Assembly (NCBI GenBank): GCA_963776935.1
Contig: CAVZOP010000015.1
Coordinates: 310,001-374,000, forward strand
Direction of reading: 5' to 3'
DNA length: 64,000 nucleotides
Source of the DNA: JALOLG01 sp963776935
GTDB taxonomy: Bacteria > Actinomycetota > Acidimicrobiia > Acidimicrobiales > Ilumatobacteraceae
Below the pieces are notes generated by a model. It was not told the origin of the DNA, searched no databases, and saw nothing but the letters and a program-made list of their open reading frames with translations. How positions within the stretch are numbered: the first letter of the stretch is position 1; the number at the start of each line of letters is the position of its first letter. Below, piece by piece: positions 26,943 through 35,675 of the stretch. Position numbers and translations under genes: made by a program.

Positions 26943-28481
26943 ATGGGACCGATCGAGATCAAGGGCGCCGGGCTGTCGATCGCCGACGTCGTCGCCGTCG
27001 CCCGGCACGATGCGCCCGTCGAGCTCGCCGAATCGGCACGCGAGGAGATGATCCGGTCAGCGGCGCTCGTCGAAGGTTTCATCGCCGGCGACCACCCCGT
27101 CTACGGCGTGACCACAGGGTTCGGCTCGCTCGCCGACACCGTGATCCCCCACGACCGGACCCGCGAGCTCCAAGTCGCACTCATCCGATCGCATGCGGCG
27201 GGCATGGGAGATCCGGTCGAGCGCGAGGTCGTTCGGGCGATGCTGCTCCTGCGCGCCAGAAGCCTGGCGATGGGGCGCTCGGGCGCCCGCCCCTTGCTCG
27301 TCGATCAGCAGGTGGCGCTGCTCAACAGCGGTCTGACGCCGGTCGTGCCGGAGCACGGCTCGCTCGGCGCGAGCGGTGACCTGGCGCCGCTCGCACACTG
27401 CGCGCTGGTGATGATCGGCGAGGGCCATGTCACCCGGGACGGGACAGTCACCCCGGCCCGCGACGCGCTCGCCGCCGCCGGCCTCGAACCGATCGTGCTC
27501 CGCGCCAAGGAGGGGCTGGCGCTCATCAACGGCACCGACGGCATCCTCGGGATGCTGGCGATGGCGATCACCGACCTGACGGTGCTGGTACGGCTCGCCG
27601 ACGTGACGGCGGCGATGAGCGTCGAAGGTCTGCTCGGAACCGATCGCGCGTTCGCGGCGGATCTCCAGGCACTGCGTCCGCAGGTCGGGCAGGCGGTGAG
27701 CGCTGCCAACCTGACGCGGCTGATGGCCGGTTCGGCGATCGTGGCCAGCCACCGCGAGGGCGATCCGCGGGTGCAGGACGCCTACTCGTTGCGCTGCACG
27801 CCGCAGGTGCACGGAGCCGCGCTCGACACCCTCGCCCACGCTCGGACGATCGCCGAGCGCGAGCTCGACGCGGCGATCGACAACCCGATGATCCTGCCCG
27901 ACGGACGGGTCGAGTCGTGCGGCAACTTCCACGGTGCACCACTCGGCTTCGCCTGCGACTTCCTCGCCATCGCCGTGGCGGAGCTGTCGGCCATCTGCGA
28001 ACGCCGGACCGACCGGCTCCTCGACGCCAACCGTTCACACGGCCTGCCACCGTTCCTGTCGCCAGATCCCGGCGTCAACTCGGGGATGATGATCGCCCAC
28101 TACACACAGGCCGCGATGGCGACCGAGAACAAGCGTCTCGCCGCGCCGGCGAGTGTCGACTCACTGCCGACGAGCGCGATGCAGGAGGACCACGTGTCGA
28201 TGGCGTGGTCGGCCGCCCGCAAGCTCCGCCGGAGCATCGACAACCTGCGCCGGATCGTGGCGGTCGAGCTCGTGTGCGCGGCGCGGGCGATCGACCTGCG
28301 CGATCCCCTCGCGCCGGCCGCCGGCACGGGGGCTGCGGTCACCACGTTGCGCGAGCGGGTCGCCGGTCCCGGACCAGACCGGTGGTTGTCGCCCGAACTG
28401 GGAGCCGCCGAGGACCTACTGCGCTCGGGTGCCCTGCTCGACGCCGTCGAGACAGCGATCGGACCACTCGATGTGGTGTAG
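26943..28481 (+). CDS. hutH: Histidine ammonia-lyase
   Basis: Deaminates L-histidine to trans-urocanate, the first step of histidine breakdown. It has 512 aa, the standard length. The MIO electrophile forms from Ala143-Ser144-Gly145 within GSLGASGDLAPLAH. Other conserved parts are YGVTTGFGSLADT (with the catalytic Tyr), NGTDGILGMLA, QDAYSLRCTPQVHGA and the late block TSAMQEDHVSMAW. ATG at 26943 is the start aligned with the family. It opens a five-gene cluster in which the four following genes overlap by about 4 bases; 40 bases separate it from hutU. Confidence 0.95.
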   Translation: MGPIEIKGAGLSIADVVAVARHDAPVELAESAREEMIRSAALVEGFIAGDHPVYGVTTGFGSLADTVIPHDRTRELQVALIRSHAAGMGDPVEREVVRAMLLLRARSLAMGRSGARPLLVDQQVALLNSGLTPVVPEHGSLGASGDLAPLAHCALVMIGEGHVTRDGTVTPARDALAAAGLEPIVLRAKEGLALINGTDGILGMLAMAITDLTVLVRLADVTAAMSVEGLLGTDRAFAADLQALRPQVGQAVSAANLTRLMAGSAIVASHREGDPRVQDAYSLRCTPQVHGAALDTLAHARTIAERELDAAIDNPMILPDGRVESCGNFHGAPLGFACDFLAIAVAELSAICERRTDRLLDANRSHGLPPFLSPDPGVNSGMMIAHYTQAAMATENKRLAAPASVDSLPTSAMQEDHVSMAWSAARKLRRSIDNLRRIVAVELVCAARAIDLRDPLAPAAGTGAAVTTLRERVAGPGPDRWLSPELGAAEDLLRSGALLDAVETAIGPLDVV

Positions 28482-28521
28482 AGGCGCGGGCTATTGAGAT
28501 GACTTGGAGAGGGAGGACGCG

Positions 28522-30183
28522 ATGACTGCTGGCGCTCGACCGGTGCGGGCTCCCCGCGGCACCGAGCTGACGTGCCGTGGCTGGCCGCAGGAAGCCGCCT
28601 ACCGCATGTTGCAGAACAACCTCGATCCGGAGGTCGCCGAGCGACCCGACGACCTCGTCGTGTACGGCGGCACCGGCCGGGCGGCGCGGTCGTGGGACGC
28701 CTTCGACGCGATGTGCCGGACGCTCACCACGCTCGCCGGCGACGAGACGATGCTCGTGCAGTCGGGCAAGCCGGTCGGCGTGTTCCGCACCCACGAGTGG
28801 GCGCCGCGCGTCCTGATCGCCAACTCCAACCTGGTACCCGAGTGGGGGAACTGGGAGGAGTTCCGCCGGCTCGAGGCGCTCGGCCTCACGATGTACGGCC
28901 AGATGACGGCCGGTTCGTGGATCTACATCGGCACCCAGGGCATCCTCCAGGGAACCTACGAGTGCTTCGCCGAGATCGCCCGGCGTCGCTTCGGGGGCAC
29001 CCTCGCCGGCACGATCACGCTCACCGCCGGACTCGGCGGGATGGGCGGGGCGCAGCCGCTGGCGGTCACCATGAACGACGGCGTGGCGCTGTGCATCGAG
29101 GTCGACGCCCATCGCATCGAGCGGCGCCTCGAGACCGCCTACCTCGACGAGCGCGCCGACTCGCTCGAGGATGCGATCGCGCGCTGCGAGCGAGCCCGCG
29201 ACGAGCGGCGCGGGCTCTCGGTCGGTGTGCTCGGCAACGCCGCTGTGCTCGTCCCGCAGCTGCTCGACCTCGGGTTCCCGGCCGACATCGTGACCGATCA
29301 GACCAGTGCCCACGACCCGCTCAGCTACGTGCCCGTCGACCTCACGCCGGAGGCAACCATCGAGATGGCTCGCACCACGCCGGAGGAGCTGATCCGTCGG
29401 TCACGCGAGAGCATGGCCGCCCACTGCCGGGCGATGGTCGGGTTCCTCGACCGCGGCAGCGAGGTCTTCGACTACGGCAACAGCCTGCGTGCCGAGGCCC
29501 GCCTCGGCGGCTTCGACCGGGCGTTCGACTATCCCGGCTTCCTGCCCGCCTACATCCGTCCCCTGTTCTGCGAGGGCAAGGGACCGTTCCGGTGGGTCGC
29601 CCTCTCGGGCGACCCGGCCGACATCGCGGCCACCGACCGCGCCGTCCTCGAGGAGTTCCCCGACGACGCCCCGCTCGCCCGGTGGATCCAGATGGCCGGC
29701 GAACGCGTCGCTTACCAGGGCCTTCCGGCGCGGATCTGCTGGCTCGGCTACGGCGAGCGGCACCGCCTCGGGCTGCGGTTCAACGAGATGGTGCGGCGCG
29801 GCGAGTTGCGCGCACCGATCGTGATCGGACGCGATCATCTCGACTCGGGATCGGTCGCCTCGCCGTACCGCGAGACCGAGGCGATGGTCGACGGGTCCGA
29901 CGCGATCGCCGATTGGCCGTTGCTCAACGCTCTCGTCAACACCGCGTCGGGCGCCACGTGGGTCAGCATCCACCACGGCGGTGGGGTCGGCATCGGCCGT
30001 TCGATCCACGCCGGAATGGTGTGCGTCGCCGACGGCACCGAGCTCGCCGCCGAGAAGCTGGAACGCGTGCTCACAGCGGATCCCGGCACCGGCGTCATGC
30101 GCCACGCCGATGCCGGCTACGACCGGGCCATCGAGGTGGCCGACGAGCGCGGTGTGCGGATCCCGATGCTGGAGCACGATTGA
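28522..30183 (+). CDS. hutU: Urocanate hydratase
   Basis: NAD-dependent enzyme that hydrates urocanate to 4-imidazolone-5-propanoate. The 553-aa protein carries WPQEAAYRMLQNNLDPEVAE, VQSGKPVGVFRTHEWAPRVLIANSNLVP, MTAGSWIYIGTQGI and GLGGMGGAQPLAVTM (NAD-binding), TDQTSAHDPL with the region of the catalytic Cys near ALRLC-type position replaced by LPARICWLGYGERHRLG, and HHGGGVGIG. ATG 28522 has GAGGGAGGA just upstream. The TGA overlaps a TTG start of the next gene. Confidence 0.94.
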   Translation: MTAGARPVRAPRGTELTCRGWPQEAAYRMLQNNLDPEVAERPDDLVVYGGTGRAARSWDAFDAMCRTLTTLAGDETMLVQSGKPVGVFRTHEWAPRVLIANSNLVPEWGNWEEFRRLEALGLTMYGQMTAGSWIYIGTQGILQGTYECFAEIARRRFGGTLAGTITLTAGLGGMGGAQPLAVTMNDGVALCIEVDAHRIERRLETAYLDERADSLEDAIARCERARDERRGLSVGVLGNAAVLVPQLLDLGFPADIVTDQTSAHDPLSYVPVDLTPEATIEMARTTPEELIRRSRESMAAHCRAMVGFLDRGSEVFDYGNSLRAEARLGGFDRAFDYPGFLPAYIRPLFCEGKGPFRWVALSGDPADIAATDRAVLEEFPDDAPLARWIQMAGERVAYQGLPARICWLGYGERHRLGLRFNEMVRRGELRAPIVIGRDHLDSGSVASPYRETEAMVDGSDAIADWPLLNALVNTASGATWVSIHHGGGVGIGRSIHAGMVCVADGTELAAEKLERVLTADPGTGVMRHADAGYDRAIEVADERGVRIPMLEHD

Positions 30184-30761
30184 CGGTGGCCGTGCGCGAG
30201 ATCCTCACCGTCGGGCATCCGCTGCTTCGCGAACGTGCCCGCGAGGTGTCCGCCGACGAGCTCGCCGGCCACGAGATGCAGACGCTGATCGACGACCTGA
30301 TCGACACGATGCACGCCGCCAACGGGGCCGGGATCGCCGCCCCCCAGATCGGCGAGTCGGTGCGCATCGCGACGATCGAGGTGAATCACAACCCGCGCTA
30401 CCCCTACAAGCCGCCGATCCCACTGACGGTCGTCGTCAACCCGGTGATCGAGCCCATCGACGACGAGCAGGTCGAGATCAACGAGGGCTGCCTGTCCGTC
30501 CCGAACCTGCGCGGCAACGTGATGCGCTCCGTCAACATCCGCGTCCGCTCGCTCGACCGCGACGGCGTCGAGCACGACGAGGTCAAGCGCGGGCTCACGG
30601 CCGGCACGTACCAGCACGAGTGCGACCATCTCGACGGGATGCTGTTCCTCGACCGTGTCCACGACACCCGTTCACTCACGACGTGGGAGCAGTTCGAGCG
30701 CTACCACCGCGACGCGTTCGTGAGCCGCATCACCGAGTTCGTCCGCCGGGTCGGATCGTGA
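30180..30761 (+). CDS. Peptide deformylase-family metalloenzyme embedded in the hut operon
   Basis: A 193-aa PDF fold protein. All three deformylase motifs are present: GAGIAAPQIG (49-58), EGCLSVP with metal ligand Cys104, and QHECDHLDG with His146, catalytic Glu147 and His150. Normal PDF removes formyl from N-formyl-Met. Here the gene lies between hutU and hutF; TTG 30180 overlaps the hutU TGA and its own TGA overlaps the hutF GTG, so it is made together with histidine-degrading enzymes. No hutG (N-formylglutamate deformylase) is in the cluster. I infer it may deformylate N-formyl-L-glutamate made by HutF. GTG 30186 is an alternative start. Ordinary PDF activity remains possible. Confidence 0.85.
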   Translation: MTVAVREILTVGHPLLRERAREVSADELAGHEMQTLIDDLIDTMHAANGAGIAAPQIGESVRIATIEVNHNPRYPYKPPIPLTVVVNPVIEPIDDEQVEINEGCLSVPNLRGNVMRSVNIRVRSLDRDGVEHDEVKRGLTAGTYQHECDHLDGMLFLDRVHDTRSLTTWEQFERYHRDAFVSRITEFVRRVGS

Positions 30762-32092
30762 CCACGAGCTACTGGTGCGAGCTGGCATGGCTCGGCGGCG
30801 ACACCGTCGCGGCCGGCGTGACGATCGACGTCGACGGTGACCGCATCGTCGCCGTCCACCCCGGCGTCAGCGAAGCGCCGTCGACGGCGACGCGGCTCGA
30901 CGGTCTCACGCTGCCGGGGATGGCCAACGCCCACAGCCACGCCTTCCATCGGCTGTTGCGGGGCGCGACCCAGATCGGCGTCGGCTCGTTCTGGACGTGG
31001 CGCGAGCAGATGTACGCGGCGGCCGAACGTCTGACCCCGGAGTCGTACCAACGTCTCGCCACCGCCGTGTTCGGCGAGATGGCGCTCGCCGGCATCACGT
31101 GTGTCGGTGAGTTCCACTACCTCCACCACGGGCCCGATGGCGTTCCATACGACGATCGCAACGCGATGGGTGCGGCGTTGATCGACGCAGCCGCGGCGGC
31201 CGGCATTCGCATCACGCTGCTCGACACGTGTTACCTGCACGGTGGCATCGGAGTCGAGTTGGACCCGATCCAGCGGCGCTTCGGCGACGGCGATGCGCTC
31301 GGCTGGGCGACCCGCGCGTCGGCCCTCGACGAGCTGACGTCGGCGACGGCCCGCGTCGGCGCTGCGATCCACTCGGTGCGGGCCGTCGATCCGGCGTCGG
31401 CCGAGGTGGTCGGCGCGTGGGCGGCCGAGCGAGGTGTCCCGCTGCACTGCCACGTCTCCGAGCAGCCGGCCGAGAACGAGCAGTGCATCGCCGCCTACGG
31501 CATCACTCCGGTGGGCCTGCTCGACCGTCACGGCCTGCTCGGCGAGCGCTTCACCGCGATCCACGCCACCCACCTCACCGACACGGACGTCGACGCACTC
31601 GGCGCCAGCGGTGCGGCGGTGTGCCTGTGCCCGACGACCGAGCGCGACCTGGCCGACGGGATCGGCCCAGCGCTGGACTTGCGCGACGCCGGATCCACAC
31701 TCGCCCTCGGCTCCGACTCGCATGCCGTGATCGACCTGTTCGAAGAGGCGCGGGCGGTGGAGCACCACGAACGGTTGGCAAGCCTCGTCCGCGGCAACCA
31801 CGACGCCCCGAGTCTGCTGCGTGCCGCTACCGCCAACGGCCACGCCAGCCTCGGCTGGCCGGAGGCCGGGCGTCTCGAGGCCGGTGCGCTCGCCGACCTG
31901 TGCACGGTGCGGCTCGACTCGGTGCGGCTGGCCGGCGCCCGCCGCGAGCACCTGCTCGAATCGGTCGTCTTCGCCGCTACGGCGGCCGACGTCGACCACG
32001 TCGTCGTCGGCGGCGAGGTGATCGTCCGCGATGGCGCTCACGTGCGCATCGATGTCGCCGGCGAGATGGCCGGCGCCGCGGAGGCCATGTGA
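30758..32092 (+). CDS. hutF: Formimidoylglutamate deiminase
   Basis: Amidohydrolase that converts N-formimidoyl-L-glutamate to N-formyl-L-glutamate plus ammonia. The 444-aa sequence shows the zinc site in LPGMANAHSHAFHRLLRG, FWTWREQMYAAAERLTPE, which is specific for HutF, GEFHYLHH, the metal His in PLHCHVSEQPAENEQC and the final Asp in LALGSDSHAVIDLFEEAR. Start GTG 30758 overlaps the previous stop as GTGA, and its own stop overlaps the hutI start the same way. Its product needs a deformylase to yield glutamate. Confidence 0.93.
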   Translation: MTTSYWCELAWLGGDTVAAGVTIDVDGDRIVAVHPGVSEAPSTATRLDGLTLPGMANAHSHAFHRLLRGATQIGVGSFWTWREQMYAAAERLTPESYQRLATAVFGEMALAGITCVGEFHYLHHGPDGVPYDDRNAMGAALIDAAAAAGIRITLLDTCYLHGGIGVELDPIQRRFGDGDALGWATRASALDELTSATARVGAAIHSVRAVDPASAEVVGAWAAERGVPLHCHVSEQPAENEQCIAAYGITPVGLLDRHGLLGERFTAIHATHLTDTDVDALGASGAAVCLCPTTERDLADGIGPALDLRDAGSTLALGSDSHAVIDLFEEARAVEHHERLASLVRGNHDAPSLLRAATANGHASLGWPEAGRLEAGALADLCTVRLDSVRLAGARREHLLESVVFAATAADVDHVVVGGEVIVRDGAHVRIDVAGEMAGAAEAM

Positions 32093-33267
32093 CGACGACG
32101 GTGGTCGACAACGTCGGCGTCCTCGTCACGAACATCGACGGTGGCGACGGTGGCGGCGATGCGCTGGGCAGCCTCACCGATGCCCATGTCGTGTTCGACG
32201 GAGCGGCGATCGTCGCCGTCGGCACCGGCACCACCCCAGCGGCCGACCGGCGGATCGACGCCGGGGGACGATGTGTGCTCCCAGGCTTCGTCGACAGCCA
32301 TACGCACCTCGTGTTCGCCGGCGACCGCGCGGCAGAGTTCGCATCCCGGATGGCCGGGCGTCCCTACGAGGCGGGCGGGATCAACGTGACGGTGGCCGCC
32401 ACCAGGGCCGCACCGGACGCCACGTTGCGAACACTTGCCGCGGCGCGACGCGACGAGGGACACCGGGCTGGGATCACGACGATCGAGATCAAGTCGGGCT
32501 ACGGGCTCACCGCGACCGACGAGGCGAGATGCCTCCGGATCGCCGGTGAGCTCACGGGCGACACGACGTTGCTCGGTGCGCACGTCGTGCCGCCCGAGTT
32601 CACCGGCCGGGCCGACGACTACGTCGACTACGTGTGCGGCGAGATCCTCACGGCGTGCGCTCCGCACGCGCGCTGGATCGACGCGTTCTGCGAGACCGGC
32701 GCGTTCGATGCCGACCAGTGCCGGGCTGTGCTCGACGCCGGCCGCGCCGCCGGGCTCGGGTTGCGGCTCCACGCCAACCAGCTCGGACCGGGTCCCGGCG
32801 TCGCCCTCGCCGTCGAGATGGGGTGCGCGTCGGCCGATCACTGCACATACCTCACCGACGCCGACGTCGACGCGCTGGCCGGCGGATCGACCGTGGCGAC
32901 GTTCCTGCCGGCGACCGACTTCTCCACCCGCCAGCCGTACCCCGACGCCCGGCGCGTCATCGACGCCGGCGCCGTCGTCGCCATCGCGACCAACTGCAAC
33001 CCTGGCTCGAGCTACACGACGTCGATGTCGTTCTGCATCGCACTCGCCGTGCGCGACATGCACATGACGCCCGAGGAGGCGGTCGGGGCGGCGACCGTCG
33101 GCGGTGCGGCGGCCCTCCGGCGTGACGACATCGGCCGGATCGCGCCCGGGTGCCGCGCCGACCTGGTCATCCTCGACGCGCCGAGCTACACCCATCTCGT
33201 GTACCGGCCGGGCGTGCCGCTGATCGCCACCACCATCGAGGCCGGCGAGGTGGTCTGGCAGGCTTGA
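32089..33267 (+). CDS. hutI: Imidazolonepropionase
   Basis: Amidohydrolase that opens the ring of imidazolone-5-propanoate to give N-formimidoyl-L-glutamate. The 392-aa protein has LPGFVDSHTHLVFAGDRAAEFASRM (HxH metal site), GITTIEIKSGYGL, GAHVVPPEF, LRLHANQLGPG, SADHCTYL and IATNCNPGSSYTTSM, all family hallmarks. GTG at 32089 overlaps the hutF stop. It ends the hut cluster and faces an unrelated gene 6 bases away. Confidence 0.94.
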   Translation: MTTTVVDNVGVLVTNIDGGDGGGDALGSLTDAHVVFDGAAIVAVGTGTTPAADRRIDAGGRCVLPGFVDSHTHLVFAGDRAAEFASRMAGRPYEAGGINVTVAATRAAPDATLRTLAAARRDEGHRAGITTIEIKSGYGLTATDEARCLRIAGELTGDTTLLGAHVVPPEFTGRADDYVDYVCGEILTACAPHARWIDAFCETGAFDADQCRAVLDAGRAAGLGLRLHANQLGPGPGVALAVEMGCASADHCTYLTDADVDALAGGSTVATFLPATDFSTRQPYPDARRVIDAGAVVAIATNCNPGSSYTTSMSFCIALAVRDMHMTPEEAVGAATVGGAAALRRDDIGRIAPGCRADLVILDAPSYTHLVYRPGVPLIATTIEAGEVVWQA

Positions 33268-33273
33268 CCGGGC

Positions 33274-34167
33274 TCAGCCCGCCTTGGGACGGTTCTTCAC
33301 GAACTCGAACCGAGCGTCGATCATCACGGGTTTGGTGAGTCGCTGACCGAGGTGGCGGATCACGTCGACCGCCTTGGTGACGTCGGCTTGTGAAGGGACA
33401 CCGAGCGAGAGTGCCGGCACGACCGTGTCGGTGAGATGCGCCTCGTCGGCGGCGGTCAGGCCGAGCACCGGTCGAACCGATGCGAGCACGGCCGGCCATT
33501 GGCCGCCGACGTTCGCCGGGGCAGGCTGCCCCTTGAGCGGCCGCCCGACGACGGCGAGTGTGTCGGCCGCTGCGAGCAGCGCCCGGCCGCATTCGCCGTA
33601 CGCGTCCCGGGCAGCCAAGGAGTGACGCTGGGTCCACGGAGCGTCCCCGGCGATGAACGCACCCTGGGCGCACTCCATCGCGTCGACGAAGACCGCCGTC
33701 GTACGCTCGACGGCCAGGATCGCCTTGGTCGCCGTGTCGGCACTCGCCGGTCCTGGGAGCGCCAGCTTCCGCTTCGGGATCGTCGAACCGGCGGGCCGTT
33801 GATAGTTGGGCTGGGGAGGGTCATCGGCGGCGTTGCCGAGGTACCACCCGGCCACGCCGAAGGCGGCGGCCACGATTCCGGTGACGACTGCTGTCTCCGG
33901 TTGGAGCACCGCCACCGTCGCCAGCCCGGCCGCGATCCAGATGGCCTTCTCTTCGGCCTCCCCGAACTCTTCCTTCGGGTCGACGACGTCACCGCCTCCT
34001 CCACCGCCGGTCGGCGGAGGTGGATTGATGATCGTCGGCCCGGCGGGCACGTAGAAGGTGAGGAAATCGACCGGGATCGAGATCGTGTCCGTCCCTCCGC
34101 CGCCCTCGTCCTCTGGCGCGTCGCCGTAGACGACGACTTCCTCGGACACCGGTGGCATGTCTGACAT
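33274..34167 (-). CDS. Hypothetical protein with a central membrane-like segment
   Basis: No family recognised. The 297-aa protein has an acidic, Pro/Gly-rich N-terminus (residues 1-65, including FLTFYVPAGPTIINPPPP and a run of glycines), then two adjacent hydrophobic stretches at about 74-112 (AIWIAAGLATVAVL and VVTGIVAAAFGVAGWYLG) and a C-terminal 170-residue soluble part rich in Ala with several helices, with two cysteines (about 168 and 191). No signal peptide. ATG 34167 has a good AAGGAG site 7 bases upstream. A phage-tail or secreted-complex relative is conceivable from the architecture, but there is no motif to support it. Confidence 0.7.
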   Translation of the reverse strand: MSDMPPVSEEVVVYGDAPEDEGGGGTDTISIPVDFLTFYVPAGPTIINPPPPTGGGGGGDVVDPKEEFGEAEEKAIWIAAGLATVAVLQPETAVVTGIVAAAFGVAGWYLGNAADDPPQPNYQRPAGSTIPKRKLALPGPASADTATKAILAVERTTAVFVDAMECAQGAFIAGDAPWTQRHSLAARDAYGECGRALLAAADTLAVVGRPLKGQPAPANVGGQWPAVLASVRPVLGLTAADEAHLTDTVVPALSLGVPSQADVTKAVDVIRHLGQRLTKPVMIDARFEFVKNRPKAG

Positions 34168-34280
34168 GCGAAGCTCCTTACGTCGGTGGGTCGGCTGACC
34201 CAGGCAGCCACCAGACCCACACGTGGAGCTCTGGATACGTCGGTCCGCTGCGCCCAACCGCCAATCGGACCGGTCGACGA

Positions 34281-35657
34281 TTACTCGGCGGCGTCGACGA
34301 GCGCTTCGGCGAGCGCCGGGTGCACCAGCAGGCTCTCGACGATGTCGCTGACCTTCAAGTTCGCCGTGACCGCGAGCGCGATCACCGAGATCAGCTCGGC
34401 CGCGTGGCGTCCGACGATCGAACCGCCCAGCACCACGCCCGTGGCCGGATCGGAGATGATCTTCACGAAGCCCCGGGAGTCGTTGTTGATCAACGCCTTG
34501 GGGGTGGCCGAGAACGGCACCTTCGTGACCCGGATCTTGCGACCCACTGCGAACGCCTCGGCCTCGGCGAGCCCGACGTCGGCGATCTCGGGTTCGGTGA
34601 AGATCGCCGACGCCGCCTTGTCGTAGTCGAGGTGGCGGTGCTCGCGGGTGTGCAGACCCATCACGTGCTCGGCGACCTTGCGGCCCTGCATCGCGGCGAC
34701 GGACGACAGCGGGAGCTTGCCGCTCACATCACCGGCGGCGTAGATGTGGGGCTGGTTGGTGACGCAATGCTGGTTGATCGGGACGTAGCCACCGGCGTCG
34801 ACCTCGACACCAGCGGCCTCGAGCCCGAGCCCCGCGGTGTTCGGCACCGAGCCGATCGCGAGCACCGCGTGGGTGGAGCGCACGGTGCGACCATCGTCGC
34901 ACCGGATCACGACGTGGTCGCCGTTCTCGTCGTCGACGCTCCGCTCGATCGACGTCGCCCGGGCCCCCTTCAGGAGGCGCACACCGCGGGCGAGGAAGTC
35001 CTCCTCGAGCACGGCCGCGACCTCGGGATCCTTGCCGGGCAGCACCTGCTGACGGCTCACGACCAGTGTCACTTCGGCACCGAACGACGAGAACATGTGG
35101 ACGAACTCGACGCCAGTCACGCCGGAGCCGACGACGGTGACGCTGTCGGGGAAGACCTTGGGTGGGTAGCAGTCGCGTGTCGTGAGGATGCGGTCGCCGT
35201 CGGGGAAGCACCAGTCCGGCACACGCGGCCTCGATCCGGTCGAGACCAGCGCGCAGTCGAACCCCAACTCCTCGGTGCCCTCGGCGGTCTCGACGGTCAG
35301 CGTGTTCGTGCCGGTGAACCGCGCCACGCCACGGATCAGCTCGACCCCCTGGCTCTCGAGCAGCGTGGTCGTGCTCTTCTGGAGGTGCGACTTGATGCCC
35401 TCGATGCGCGAGATGAGGCCCTCGACGTCGACCTCCGGGTGCGCCAATTCGAGCCCCATGCCGTCGATGCGACGGGCGAAGCTCATCGCGCCACCGGTGG
35501 CGATCATCGTCTTCGAGGGGATGCAGTCCCACAAGTGCGCGGCACCGCCGATCACGTCGCGCTCGACCACGGTCACCTTGGCGCCGAGCCTGGCCGCATA
35601 CGTCGCCGCAGTGTTTCCTGCCGGCCCACCCCCAACGATGACAAAGCGCATGGTCAC
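34281..35657 (-). CDS. lpdA: LpdA-like NAD(P)H quinone reductase (flavoprotein disulfide reductase family)
   Basis: A 458-aa FAD enzyme. It has FVIVGGGPAGNTAATYAARLGAKVTVVERDVIGGAA, a second Rossmann motif VTVVGSGVTGVEFVHMFSSFG, and the FAD segment IYAAGDVSG, then the dimerisation domain. The redox-active CxxxxC of true lipoamide dehydrogenases is broken: the first position (residue 40) is Ala, only Cys45 in DCIPSKT is left. Mycobacterium tuberculosis LpdA (Rv3303c) shows the same loss and works as a quinone reductase, so I name it by that relation. Whether the substrate is the same is inferred. Confidence 0.85.
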   Translation of the reverse strand: MTMRFVIVGGGPAGNTAATYAARLGAKVTVVERDVIGGAAHLWDCIPSKTMIATGGAMSFARRIDGMGLELAHPEVDVEGLISRIEGIKSHLQKSTTTLLESQGVELIRGVARFTGTNTLTVETAEGTEELGFDCALVSTGSRPRVPDWCFPDGDRILTTRDCYPPKVFPDSVTVVGSGVTGVEFVHMFSSFGAEVTLVVSRQQVLPGKDPEVAAVLEEDFLARGVRLLKGARATSIERSVDDENGDHVVIRCDDGRTVRSTHAVLAIGSVPNTAGLGLEAAGVEVDAGGYVPINQHCVTNQPHIYAAGDVSGKLPLSSVAAMQGRKVAEHVMGLHTREHRHLDYDKAASAIFTEPEIADVGLAEAEAFAVGRKIRVTKVPFSATPKALINNDSRGFVKIISDPATGVVLGGSIVGRHAAELISVIALAVTANLKVSDIVESLLVHPALAEALVDAAE

Positions 35658-35675
35658 GCGAACAGGCTACGGCCC

